Below are positions 24,734-33,190 of a DNA stretch of 33,425 nucleotides, in pieces. The first letter of the stretch is position 1. Each line of letters begins with the position of its first letter. The stretch spans positions 1 to 33,425 of the forward strand of contig CACLFK010000008.1 of assembly GCA_902606105.1 (NCBI GenBank), read 5' to 3'. The position numbers and the translations under genes are program-made. The notes beneath the pieces were generated by a model. That model was not told the DNA's origin. It worked only from the letters and a program-made list of their open reading frames with translations, and made no database searches. Origin of the DNA: an uncultured Pelagibacteraceae bacterium (GTDB taxonomy: Bacteria; Pseudomonadota; Alphaproteobacteria; Pelagibacterales; Pelagibacteraceae).

Positions 24734-26536
24734 ATGGAAAAAAATTTATACATCGATGCTTCGCATCCAAATGAGACTAGAGTTGTTCTTAAATCTGACG
24801 AAAATATTGAAGATTACGAATACGAAGGTTTAAAAAATAACCTAATAAAAAATAATATTTATTTAGGCAAAGTAAGTAGAATTGAGCCATCTCTCCAGGC
24901 AGCTTTCGTTGACTTTGGAAGAGATAGGCATGGTTTTCTGTCTTTTAATGACATCCAATCAGATTATTATCAAATACCAAAAGCTGATTTAGATAAAATT
25001 AAAGAAGAAGAAGAAAAAGCTAGAGAAGAACTTTCAAAAGAAGTCGAGGCTAAAGAGGAAAAAAATATCGCTGAAGGAAAATTAGAGATAGATGATCCTA
25101 TTGAAAGAGAATTAGAAAATCAGACAGAAATTAAAGAAGTTATAGACGAAAAGAATAATACTGAAGAAGAAAAAGAAAAAAAGAAAGAAAATAAGTTTAG
25201 GTTTAAAAGATATAAGATTCAGGAAGTTATAAAACCAAATCAGGTTATACTTGTTCAGGTTATTAAAGATGAGAGAGGTCAAAAAGGAGCTGCACTTAGT
25301 ACTTTCATTTCTATCGCTGGAAAATATATAGTTTTAATGCCGAATACACCAAAAGGTGGGGGTATTTCGAGAAAAATTTTTAATCCTGCTGATAGAAAAA
25401 AAATTAGAACAATATTAAATGAAATCGAAATTCCAAAAGAAATGGGATTAATTGTTAGAACGGCAGGTAGTAATAAAACTAAAAATGAAATCAATAATGA
25501 TTTAACAACTCTTATAAAAACCTGGGGTCAAATTAAAGACAATGCAATTAATTCTATTGCTCCATCACTTATTCATCAAGAAAGTGAAATTATTAAAAGA
25601 ACTTTGAGAGACATGTTTGATGATAATACCCAAAATATAATTGTGGAGGGTACAGATGGTTATAAAAAAGCACAGTCTTTTATGAAAACAATGATGCCAT
25701 CTAGTGTTAAAAAAGTAAAAAAATATAGAGGCAAAGTACCTTTGTTCATTGAGGAAAATATTGAGCAAAAACTCAATCAAATCTTTGACTCTGAAATTAA
25801 ACTTAGATCAGGAGGTTATTTGGTTATTAACCCTACTGAAGCATTAGTATCCATAGATATAAACTCTGGAAGCTCCATAAAAGGTAAAAATGTTGAAAGC
25901 ACAGCGTTAGACACAAACATCGAAGCAGCAGAGGAAATTGCAAGACAAATTAAAATAAGGGATTTATCCGGTTTAATTATAATAGATTTTATTGACATGC
26001 TAAGTTATGGAAACAGGAGATTAGTTGAGAGAAAATTAAAAGAAAAATGTAGGTCAGATAGAGCTAGAATTCAGATAGGCAGAATAAGTAACTTTGGTCT
26101 TTTAGAAATGTCTAGGCAAAGATTAAGGGAAAGTGCCATCAAATGGAAAGTTACTTTAACAGACGAGTCTTTTGCACAGAAACTGCTTAAAATTGTTGAA
26201 TTAAAAGCTGTTTTAAACAAAGCAAAATTTGTAGAGTTAAAAGTTTGTAAAAAAATTTCTGATTTTTTAAAAGAAAACTTTGTTAATGATTTAACTTATT
26301 TTGAAAAAAAAAACAAAATTACTCTCGATATAATCAGCGATAATTCATTAATTATTCCTGAATATATAATAAATGTTCAAAACAAATCAAAAAAAACTAT
26401 AGAATTAGTTGAGTATTATGAAAAACTCAAAAATTTAGAACTACAAAATAAAGAAGATAAGATAATCAAAAATAAAGAAAAAAAAACTTACAAAAAAACT
26501 TACAAAAAAAAAAGATTTTATAAAAAAGCTAAATAA
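24734..26536 (+). CDS. rne: Ribonuclease E/G family endoribonuclease
   Basis: A 600-residue RNase E/G. It starts [16 protein letters not shown], followed by an S1 domain split by a highly acidic/lysine-rich coiled-coil-like insert (about residues 95-160), as in other alphaproteobacteria. The catalytic Asp pair is D375 in VSIDINSG and D418 in IIIDFIDM, with the 43-residue spacing of the E. coli enzyme (303/346). After [13 protein letters not shown] the Zn-link CPxC motif expected of RNase E is absent. The C-terminus is a short, lysine-rich tail with a [12 protein letters not shown] repeat; there is no long degradosome scaffold. It is divergent from PBP1a across a 103-base AT-rich gap. Confidence 0.92.
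   Translation: MEKNLYIDASHPNETRVVLKSDENIEDYEYEGLKNNLIKNNIYLGKVSRIEPSLQAAFVDFGRDRHGFLSFNDIQSDYYQIPKADLDKIKEEEEKAREELSKEVEAKEEKNIAEGKLEIDDPIERELENQTEIKEVIDEKNNTEEEKEKKKENKFRFKRYKIQEVIKPNQVILVQVIKDERGQKGAALSTFISIAGKYIVLMPNTPKGGGISRKIFNPADRKKIRTILNEIEIPKEMGLIVRTAGSNKTKNEINNDLTTLIKTWGQIKDNAINSIAPSLIHQESEIIKRTLRDMFDDNTQNIIVEGTDGYKKAQSFMKTMMPSSVKKVKKYRGKVPLFIEENIEQKLNQIFDSEIKLRSGGYLVINPTEALVSIDINSGSSIKGKNVESTALDTNIEAAEEIARQIKIRDLSGLIIIDFIDMLSYGNRRLVERKLKEKCRSDRARIQIGRISNFGLLEMSRQRLRESAIKWKVTLTDESFAQKLLKIVELKAVLNKAKFVELKVCKKISDFLKENFVNDLTYFEKKNKITLDIISDNSLIIPEYIINVQNKSKKTIELVEYYEKLKNLELQNKEDKIIKNKEKKTYKKTYKKKRFYKKAK
26481..26504 (+). repeat. Two tandem 12-bp repeats in the RNase E tail
   Basis: AAAAAACTTACA occurs twice in a row (26481-26492 and 26493-26504), encoding the repeated KKTY of the basic tail. 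Because the unit is a multiple of three, copy-number change would keep the frame. Confidence 0.8.
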
Positions 26537-27302
26537 TTCCTTCAGTTGGAGACGAGGGACTTCCCATTAATATTTTGGCTATTCTGCCTGAGTTGTAAGA
26601 TTGTCTTCCAGCTATAACTGCATTTTTAAAAGCTAATGCCATTTCAAATGGTTTTTTTGCTTTTGCTATTGCTGTATTTACTAAAACACCATCACAACCA
26701 AGTTCCATTGCAATTGTTGCGTCTGATGCTTGACCCAGGCCTGCATCGATAATAACAGGAAGTTTAGTTTGCTTTCGAATAATTTGAACATTAATTTTAT
26801 TTAATATTCCTAAACCAGAGCCAATCGGTGCCGCTAAAGGCATAATTGCATCTGCTCCTGAATTTTCTAAACGTTTTGCCATTAAAGGATCATCATTACA
26901 ATAGACCATAACCCTAAATCCTTCTTTGGCGAGGACCTCGGTTGTTTTTAAGGTTTCAATCATGTCTGGAAATAAATTCGTTTTATCTCCTAAAACTTCA
27001 AGCTTGACCAACTTCCATCCTCCAATTTCTCTTGCTAGTCTCAAAGTTCTTAGTGCATCTATTGAGTTGAAACAGCCTGCTGTATTTGGAAGATAGGTAA
27101 TCTTTTTTGGATCAATGTAATCCATTAAAAGCGGTTTTTTTTTATCTGAAATATTAACACGTCTTACAGCAACTGTTACAATTTCTGCACCAGAAAATTT
27201 TATTGCCTTTGCACATTCTGACATACTTTTATATTTTCCAGTTCCAACAATTAATCTTGAGTCAAATTTTTTTTTTGCAATTATTAACTTATCTTTTTTC
27301 AA
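26529..27302 (-). CDS. thiG: Thiazole synthase
   Basis: ThiG condenses deoxyxylulose phosphate, dehydroglycine and the ThiS thiocarboxylate to the thiazole of thiamine. The family pattern is clear: [14 protein letters not shown] at the start, [34 protein letters not shown], the Schiff-base Lys in [21 protein letters not shown], and [29 protein letters not shown] place the start at TTG 27302, because GGAGGAGG sits 5 bases upstream; a TTG at 27317 would also be in frame but has no ribosome site. It follows thiS on the same strand. The convergent rne ends inside its last codons (8-base overlap). Confidence 0.95.
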   Translation of the reverse strand: MKKDKLIIAKKKFDSRLIVGTGKYKSMSECAKAIKFSGAEIVTVAVRRVNISDKKKPLLMDYIDPKKITYLPNTAGCFNSIDALRTLRLAREIGGWKLVKLEVLGDKTNLFPDMIETLKTTEVLAKEGFRVMVYCNDDPLMAKRLENSGADAIMPLAAPIGSGLGILNKINVQIIRKQTKLPVIIDAGLGQASDATIAMELGCDGVLVNTAIAKAKKPFEMALAFKNAVIAGRQSYNSGRIAKILMGSPSSPTEGII

Positions 27303-27303
27303 A

Positions 27304-27513
27304 TTATCCTCCTCCAATAAAATGAACTATCTCAATTTTATCATCTTTTTTTAATTTTATATTGCTAGTTCTTTTTTTATCAATAATTTCTTGATTTAAT
27401 TCAATTGCCACTTTTTTTATTGGAATATTAAGATTTTTTAAAAGATCATGCAGCTTAGAGTTATTCAAAACTGTTTTAACTTTACCATTTACTTTAATTT
27501 TTATTTTTTTCAT
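27304..27513 (-). CDS. thiS: Sulfur carrier protein ThiS
   Basis: A 69-residue ubiquitin-like sulfur carrier starting [13 protein letters not shown] and ending [14 protein letters not shown]. The C-terminal Gly is adenylated and thiocarboxylated and donates sulfur to ThiG. The start is the ATG at 27513; a longer in-frame extension to 27714 runs antisense through aroQ and is rejected. The last three codons, GGA GGA GGA, also form the Shine-Dalgarno sequence of thiG. Divergent from aroQ with only 16 bases between start codons. Confidence 0.92.
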   Translation of the reverse strand: MKKIKIKVNGKVKTVLNNSKLHDLLKNLNIPIKKVAIELNQEIIDKKRTSNIKLKKDDKIEIVHFIGGG

Positions 27514-27529
27514 CGTATATAAGTGCTGA

Positions 27530-27979
27530 ATGACTAATAAAATAATTATTATTAATGGTCCAAATCTTAATCTATTAGGTGAAAGAGAACAATCACAATA
27601 TGGATCAGATACATTTGAGGAATTAAAAGAAAAATGCTTTAAAAAATCAAAAGAAATTGATTTAGAAGTAAACTTTACACAATCAAATTTAGAAGGTGAA
27701 ATTGTAAATATCATTCAAGAAGCTAGAAATGAATACAAAGGAATGATAATTAATGCAGCAGGGTTTACACACACATCAGTAGCAATTAGAGATGCTCTTA
27801 GTCTATTCAAAAAACCAATAATCGAATTACATATATCTAATATTTATAAAAGAGAGGATTTTAGACACAAATCTTTAATAAGCGATATAGCAACTGGTGG
27901 TATTTTTGGTTTAGGTACTGAAGGTTATATTTTAGCCATAATTTCTATACAAAAGATCATAAAGAATGAAAATCGATAA
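27530..27979 (+). CDS. aroQ: 3-dehydroquinate dehydratase, type II
   Basis: A 149-residue type II dehydroquinase of the shikimate pathway. Key segments: NGPNLNLLGERE at residues 10-20, the catalytic Tyr24 in SQYGSDTFEEL, INAAGFTHTSVAIRDAL, and ELHISNIYKREDFRHKS with the catalytic His. It overlaps accB by 14 bases, starting the aroQ-accB-accC operon known from many alphaproteobacteria. Confidence 0.95.
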   Translation: MTNKIIIINGPNLNLLGEREQSQYGSDTFEELKEKCFKKSKEIDLEVNFTQSNLEGEIVNIIQEARNEYKGMIINAAGFTHTSVAIRDALSLFKKPIIELHISNIYKREDFRHKSLISDIATGGIFGLGTEGYILAIISIQKIIKNENR

Positions 27980-28400
27980 AAAAATTATTAAAGAATTAAA
28001 CGAATATCTAGAAGAGTTTAATCTTACTGAAATAGAAATTACTGAGAAAGATACCAAAATTAAAGTCTCAAAATATACAAGATCTAACATTAATCAGCCT
28101 TCAATGGTTGCGAATAATTCACCAAATGAAAAAAATATTTTGGAAAATAATAAAAGTATTAAAAATGGTATTGAAGTTACATCTCCAATAATCGGCACTG
28201 CTTACCACGCGCCTGAACCAGGTGCAAAAAAATTTATTGAAGTAGGCAAAAAAATAAAAAAAGGTGACACAATAATGATTGTTGAAGCCATGAAGACAAT
28301 GAATCATGTGCCCTCCTCATCTGATGGAATTGTTAAAGAAATATGTATCGATGATGGCCAACCGGTTGAATTTGGTCAAACTCTTATAGTTTTAGAATAA
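27966..28400 (+). CDS. accB: Biotin carboxyl carrier protein of acetyl-CoA carboxylase
   Basis: A 144-residue BCCP. The N-terminal 35 residues are a charged helix (MKIDKKIIKELNEYLEEFNL), followed by an Asn/Ser/Pro-rich linker, then the biotinyl domain from about residue 70. Lys110 in IVEAMKTMNHV is the biotinylation site, and GTAYHAPEPGAKKFIEVG is the thumb-containing loop region typical of bacterial AccB. The accC gene starts 3 bases after its stop. Confidence 0.95.
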   Translation: MKIDKKIIKELNEYLEEFNLTEIEITEKDTKIKVSKYTRSNINQPSMVANNSPNEKNILENNKSIKNGIEVTSPIIGTAYHAPEPGAKKFIEVGKKIKKGDTIMIVEAMKTMNHVPSSSDGIVKEICIDDGQPVEFGQTLIVLE

Positions 28401-28403
28401 ATA

Positions 28404-29741
28404 ATGTTTAAAAAAATTTTAATTGCTAACCGTGGGGAAATTGCGGTTAGAATTATTAGAGCTTGTAAAGAATGGGGGATATCAACTGTTGCTGTACATT
28501 CTGATGTTGATCGAGATAGTATGCATGTTAGACTTGCTGATGAGAGTGTTTGTGTAGGATCTCACCAACCTCAGAACAGTTACTTAAATATTCCTGCATT
28601 GATGTCTGCTATAGAGTTAACCAATGCTGAAGCTGTTCATCCTGGTTATGGTTTTCTCTCAGAAAATGCAAGTTTTGCAAAAATATTAGAGGAAAATAAA
28701 ATTAAATTTATCGGAGCGTCCTCCAAATTAATCTCGATGATGGGAGATAAAATTCAAGCAAAAAAAATTGCAAAAGAAAATGGATTACCAGTTATTGAAG
28801 GTTCTGAGGATGGTGTAAAAGATATAACTCAAGCTAAGGAACTTTGTAAAAAAATTGGTTTTCCAATTTTAATTAAAGCATCAGGTGGTGGTGGTGGAAA
28901 GGGTATGAAAATCGTTTACAAACAGGAGGAATTTGAAAAATTATTTTCTACTGCTAAATCAGAGGCACAAAAATATTTTGGAAATGACGAGGTCTACATT
29001 GAAAAATTTTTTCAAAATCCTAGGCATATTGAAGTACAGATTTTAGCTGGAAAGAACCGAGTTGTGCATCTTCATGAAAGAGATTGCTCAGTCCAAAGGA
29101 GACATCAAAAACTTATTGAGGAGACACCGAGTCCAGTTTTAAATAATGAAATTAGAAAAGATCTATTTAAAAAAACGGTGAATATGGTTGAAAAAATTGG
29201 TTATATGGGTGCTGGGACAGTCGAATTTATATATGAAGATGGTAAATTCTATTTTCTTGAGATGAATACTAGGGTCCAAGTAGAACATCCAGTAACAGAG
29301 ATGGTTACAGGAATTGATATTATTAAAGAGCAAATTTGGATTGCGTTTTCAGATGAGACAGCATTAAAACAAAGTGACATTAATCCAAGAGGGCATGCAA
29401 TTGAGTGTAGAATTAATGCTGAAGATGCAAGTAAAAACTTCCAACCTTCTCCAGGGATTATTGGAATGTGTCATCAACCTTCCGGTTTTAGAACAAGAGT
29501 AGATGGAGCTATATACCAAGGCTATAAAGTGACTCCTTATTACGACAGTATGATTTGCAAGTTAATTTGTCATGGTCGAAATAGAACAGAAGCAATTCAA
29601 AGAATGAATAGATCTTTGGATGAATTTGTAATTGAAGGAATTACAACAACTATTCCTTTACATAAAAAACTTTTAAACCATAAAAAATTTATTGAGTCTG
29701 ACTTCAATGTAGGATGGATAGATAAAGAAAAAATTATTTAA
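28404..29741 (+). CDS. accC: Acetyl-CoA carboxylase biotin carboxylase subunit
   Basis: A 445-residue ATP-grasp enzyme that carboxylates the biotin on AccB with bicarbonate and ATP. It begins FKKILIANRGEIAVRIIRAC; the glycine-rich ATP loop KASGGGGGKGMK, the RDCSVQRRHQKLIEE segment, and EMNTRVQVEHPVTEMVTG are all intact, and the length is normal. Its last bases overlap the convergent DUF2155 gene by 4. In many alphaproteobacteria an aat gene follows accC in this cluster; none is present here. Confidence 0.97.
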   Translation: MFKKILIANRGEIAVRIIRACKEWGISTVAVHSDVDRDSMHVRLADESVCVGSHQPQNSYLNIPALMSAIELTNAEAVHPGYGFLSENASFAKILEENKIKFIGASSKLISMMGDKIQAKKIAKENGLPVIEGSEDGVKDITQAKELCKKIGFPILIKASGGGGGKGMKIVYKQEEFEKLFSTAKSEAQKYFGNDEVYIEKFFQNPRHIEVQILAGKNRVVHLHERDCSVQRRHQKLIEETPSPVLNNEIRKDLFKKTVNMVEKIGYMGAGTVEFIYEDGKFYFLEMNTRVQVEHPVTEMVTGIDIIKEQIWIAFSDETALKQSDINPRGHAIECRINAEDASKNFQPSPGIIGMCHQPSGFRTRVDGAIYQGYKVTPYYDSMICKLICHGRNRTEAIQRMNRSLDEFVIEGITTTIPLHKKLLNHKKFIESDFNVGWIDKEKII

Positions 29742-30142
29742 TAGCAGTTTACAAGCCAAATATCATAAACTGGATGGTCGAAAGGAGTTATAGATGGACT
29801 TGAGGAAAACATCCATCCATTAAAAACAAAAACTTCGTCATTATTTGAGTTATTAAGGTCTGTAACTTGCAAATAAGCAGTAATTTCTGGGTGATCGTCA
29901 AATTCTGAATTTTTACACTTTAAACTTTTTATTGATAAGTCTTCATATGAAGCTAAATCTCCATTTTTTAATTTCAATAGTGTATTTTTTGAGCTTATTT
30001 TATCTAGAATTTTAATATCTGTATAAGTACCCTCTAAGTTACTTTGCGAAAATGCAAATGAAAATAAAGAAAAATAAACAAAAATTATTAGGTTTAATTT
30101 AAGACTATTCTTTCCAGCTTTTATATTTTTTTTTTGCTCCAT
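29738..30142 (-). CDS. DUF2155 exported protein
   Basis: A 134-residue DUF2155 protein. A basic N-terminus and the hydrophobic LKLNLIIFVYFSLFSFAFS (about residues 14-32) form a signal peptide or anchor. The C-terminus carries the family hallmark FNGWMFSSSPSITPFDHPVYDIWLVNC. Its function is unknown; in alphaproteobacteria it sits next to the NDUFA12 gene, which here overlaps its 5' end by 38 bases. The ATG at 30142 is used because no later ATG/GTG/TTG precedes the signal segment. Confidence 0.85.
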   Translation of the reverse strand: MEQKKNIKAGKNSLKLNLIIFVYFSLFSFAFSQSNLEGTYTDIKILDKISSKNTLLKLKNGDLASYEDLSIKSLKCKNSEFDDHPEITAYLQVTDLNNSNNDEVFVFNGWMFSSSPSITPFDHPVYDIWLVNCY

Positions 30143-30464
30143 CTTTATTTTTATTGGGATAGTATGCTTGATCAGTACCTGTCAAATTAGATTGATGAGG
30201 TTTTTGCCATTCATATTTTTCAAGAATATGTTTTTTCTCTATTTTGTTGGGAGTAAAATGCATCCATGAGTACCACTCAACTGGAATTTTTGATGCATCA
30301 ATTGTATCAGCATATATAACCCACCTCTTCCCTTTTTTACTTTGATAGTATTTGTTACCAAGCTCATCTGTTCCAATGAGTTTTCCAAAAAAAATAGTTT
30401 TTAACCTAGTTCCAAATGTATCTTGATTCCACCAAATGAAAATTTTTTTTAATAGTGTCAACAT
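30105..30464 (-). CDS. NDUFA12/B17.2-type NADH:ubiquinone oxidoreductase 17.2 kDa subunit
   Basis: A 119-residue homologue of the mitochondrial complex I accessory subunit NDUFA12, found in alphaproteobacteria. Characteristic are FIWWNQDTFGTRLKT, LIGTDELGNKYYQSK, KRWVIYADTIDASKIPVEW and WMHFTPNK, ending in the PHQSNLTGTDQAYYP segment. I use ATG 30464; a TTG at 30485 is in frame but poorer. The core nuo genes are not in this window. The gene is divergent from the TSCPD protein across about 110 AT-rich bases with no clear regulatory element. Confidence 0.9.
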   Translation of the reverse strand: MLTLLKKIFIWWNQDTFGTRLKTIFFGKLIGTDELGNKYYQSKKGKRWVIYADTIDASKIPVEWYSWMHFTPNKIEKKHILEKYEWQKPHQSNLTGTDQAYYPNKNKDGAKKKYKSWKE

Positions 30465-30577
30465 TATTATTTTTCTTTTTTTCAATTAAAAATTGTAAAA
30501 TTAAAATTAGACTAAAATGTGAATAAGTATATAAATTAAATGATTCATTATTCAAATTATTTTTAAATTGAGGTTAA

Positions 30578-31402
30578 ATGGCAAAATATCTAGTTGAAAC
30601 GTATTATACGTGCACATTCAAAGTCAATCATTATTTAGATGACATAAATGAAACAGAATTAAAAAATTTAGAAAAAAGAGATGATGGGAAATTCGAGGTT
30701 TTGGATGTTAAATTAGATAATAGAAAAACTAAAAGTCTTGACCCTAAAAATAATAAAATTGCAGATAATAAAAATGTTGAAATATTAAACAATACAGAAA
30801 ACCTAAATCCAATTAGTAAAGAAAACGTTGTAACAAATCTTAATAAAGCTTCAGAAAGAGGTGGGAAAAGATTTGGTATGCCCGATCGAAGAAAAGGATA
30901 TATCCAGAAGGCGACCATTGGAGATCATAAGGTTTATCTACATACTGGCGAATATGAAGATGGAAAAATTGGAGAAATATTCATAGATACGAGTAAGGAA
31001 GGTGAACTAGTAAAAGCATTAATGAATAATTTTGCAATTGCAGTTTCTCTTGGTCTTCAATATGGGGTGCCTTTGGATGAGTTTATTAGTGCATTTGTTG
31101 GAACAAAATTCGAGCCATCAGGTAAAGTTTTAGGAAATGACAGAATTTTGAGCGCTACGTCAATTTTAGATTATATTTTTAGGGAACTAGCAATTTCTTA
31201 TCAAAACAGAGAAGATCTCGCTCATACACCCTCTATTGGTGGAAACGAGACAAATGGTTCAGATGATCAAAACTCAGACGATCAAAATCAATTACTAAAA
31301 ATTGTTAAAGATATTACAAGCAAAGGATTTGTAAGAAACAATTATAAAAAAAATCTAGTGGATCTATCTGACGTTAAAATCAGCCTAAAGGGAAAAAAAT
31401 AA
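30578..31402 (+). CDS. TSCPD-type protein homologous to the C-terminal region of class II ribonucleotide reductase
   Basis: A 274-residue stand-alone protein. It starts [20 protein letters not shown], then [11 protein letters not shown], a low-complexity Asn/Lys linker (about residues 55-90), and from [20 protein letters not shown] a block that matches the end of B12-dependent NrdJ. This block includes [42 protein letters not shown] and [12 protein letters not shown]. It has no catalytic barrel and no C-terminal redox CxxC, so it is not a reductase by itself. A regulatory or partner role for ribonucleotide reductase is inference. GAGG lies 6 bases upstream of the ATG. Confidence 0.83.
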   Translation: MAKYLVETYYTCTFKVNHYLDDINETELKNLEKRDDGKFEVLDVKLDNRKTKSLDPKNNKIADNKNVEILNNTENLNPISKENVVTNLNKASERGGKRFGMPDRRKGYIQKATIGDHKVYLHTGEYEDGKIGEIFIDTSKEGELVKALMNNFAIAVSLGLQYGVPLDEFISAFVGTKFEPSGKVLGNDRILSATSILDYIFRELAISYQNREDLAHTPSIGGNETNGSDDQNSDDQNQLLKIVKDITSKGFVRNNYKKNLVDLSDVKISLKGKK

Positions 31403-31405
31403 TTT

Positions 31406-33190
31406 TTAATTTTTAGTTTTTATTAAGATATTTAATTCTTTCAATTGATCTTGATTAATCTCTGATGGAGCGTTCATCATTAAATCTTGAGCATTTTGGT
31501 TCATTGGAAACATAGTTACTTCTCTTATATTTTTTTCATTTGCTAAAAGCATTACAATCCTATCTATCCCAGGTGCAATACCACCATGTGGTGGTGCGCC
31601 ATAACTTAATGCATTAATCATCCCACTAAATTGTTCATCTACCTCTTCCTTAGTGTAACCTGCAATTGAAAAGAGTTTATACATAAGATCAGGTTTATGA
31701 TTTCTTATTGCACCAGAAGATAACTCTATTCCATTACAAACTATATCATATTGATAAGCGAGAATATTAAGAGGACTTTCAAAATCACTGTCTTTTAATT
31801 CGCCCTGTGGCATTGAAAATGGGTTATGACTAAATTTAATTTTATTTGTTAGTTCATCTTTTTCAAACATAGGGTAGTCAACTATCCAACAGAAAGCAAA
31901 AGTGTCATCATCAATTAGATCTAAATCTTTTGCAATTTTATCTCTAGCTATTGCTGTTATTTTTTCTAATTCATTTTGCTTTCCACATGCTAAAAAAATA
32001 CTATCCCCTATCTTAGATTTAGTGATTTTCATTAGTTCTAATAGTGCCTCTTCAGAAAAAAATTTTCCTACTGGTCCTTTAGCCAAAATTTTATTATCTT
32101 TTTCAAAAGTAAAGTATGCTAATCCAGAAGCACCTTGATCTTTAGCCCATTTATCAATATTATCAAAAAAACTTCTAGGTTTATCTTTTGTATTTTTAGT
32201 AATGATACATCTAACTTTAGATCCAGATCTTACTAATTTTTTAAAAATATCTAGTGAAACATCATCTCTACTAAATATTTCTGTAATATCATTTATAACA
32301 AGAGGGTTTCTTAAATCAGGTTTATCACTTCCATACTTAAGCATTGCTTCAGAGTAAGGTATCTTTGGGAAAATCTCATACATTAATTTTTTATCGGTAA
32401 AATTTTTAAAAGTATTAACCATTAGTTTTTCTATAATATTGAATACATCCTCTTGCTCAACAAAAGACATTTCCAAGTCGAGTTGGTAGAATTCACCAGG
32501 ACTTCTATCAGCTCTAGCATCTTCATCTCTAAAGCAAGGAGCTATTTGAAAATACTTATCAAAACCCGATACCATTATTAATTGCTTAAATTGTTGTGGA
32601 GCTTGAGGTAAAGCATAAAATTTTCCTGGGTTTAAACGACTAGGTACAAGAAAATCTCTAGCTCCTTCAGGGCTAGAAGAAGTTAAAATTGGAGTTTGAA
32701 ATTCTAAAAAGCCTAATTTTGTCATTTCATTTCTTATGTAAGAAATAACTTTTGATCTTAAAATGATATTTTCATGAATTTTTTTTCTTCTTAAATCTAA
32801 AAACCTATATTTTAGTCTTATTTCTTCTGCATATTCTTGATCACTAAAAACAGGTAATGGTAATTCTTTACAAGTACCTAATATCTCATATTCTAATATT
32901 GCTACCTCAATTTCTCCAGTGTCAATATCTTTGTTTTTGGTTTCATCTGAACGATTTACTACCTTGCCATTAACCTTAATAACAGTCTCTAGCTGTATTT
33001 TTTCTAATTCTGAAAAATTTTTATTTTCTTTATCAATTATGCACTGAGTAATTCCATAATTATCTCGAAGATCAATAAATAGTAAATTTCCATGATCTCT
33101 TTTTTTGTTTATCCATCCAGAGAGAAGGACATTTTTATCAACATCACTTTTTCTTAACTCGTTACATCTATGTGTTCTGTACTTATTCAA
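31406..33190 (-). CDS. aspS: Aspartyl-tRNA synthetase
   Basis: A 594-residue bacterial-type class II AspRS. The anticodon-binding OB domain is at the N-terminus (VLLSGWINKKRDHGNLLFIDLRD), followed by motif 2 (FRDEDARADRSPGEFYQLDLEMSF), the GAD insertion domain, and motif 3 (PPHGGIAPGIDRIVMLL). His33 in RDHGN is the residue type associated with non-discriminating AspRS that also charges tRNA-Asn; the second diagnostic position is ambiguous. The start is TTG at 33190, with AGGAG about 5 bases upstream inside the end of hda. It is immediately downstream of hda and convergent with the TSCPD gene. Confidence 0.96.
   Translation of the reverse strand: MNKYRTHRCNELRKSDVDKNVLLSGWINKKRDHGNLLFIDLRDNYGITQCIIDKENKNFSELEKIQLETVIKVNGKVVNRSDETKNKDIDTGEIEVAILEYEILGTCKELPLPVFSDQEYAEEIRLKYRFLDLRRKKIHENIILRSKVISYIRNEMTKLGFLEFQTPILTSSSPEGARDFLVPSRLNPGKFYALPQAPQQFKQLIMVSGFDKYFQIAPCFRDEDARADRSPGEFYQLDLEMSFVEQEDVFNIIEKLMVNTFKNFTDKKLMYEIFPKIPYSEAMLKYGSDKPDLRNPLVINDITEIFSRDDVSLDIFKKLVRSGSKVRCIITKNTKDKPRSFFDNIDKWAKDQGASGLAYFTFEKDNKILAKGPVGKFFSEEALLELMKITKSKIGDSIFLACGKQNELEKITAIARDKIAKDLDLIDDDTFAFCWIVDYPMFEKDELTNKIKFSHNPFSMPQGELKDSDFESPLNILAYQYDIVCNGIELSSGAIRNHKPDLMYKLFSIAGYTKEEVDEQFSGMINALSYGAPPHGGIAPGIDRIVMLLANEKNIREVTMFPMNQNAQDLMMNAPSEINQDQLKELNILIKTKN

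Noticed and set aside
24648-24833. A 61-codon plus-strand ORF upstream of and overlapping rne.
   Set aside because: It is in a different frame from rne, has no ribosome binding site and its product is composed of generic A-rich codons.
27514-27714. An in-frame N-terminal extension of thiS (67 extra residues).
   Set aside because: It runs antisense through the 5' half of aroQ; ThiS is normally about 65-70 residues and the ATG at 27513 gives a full-length protein.
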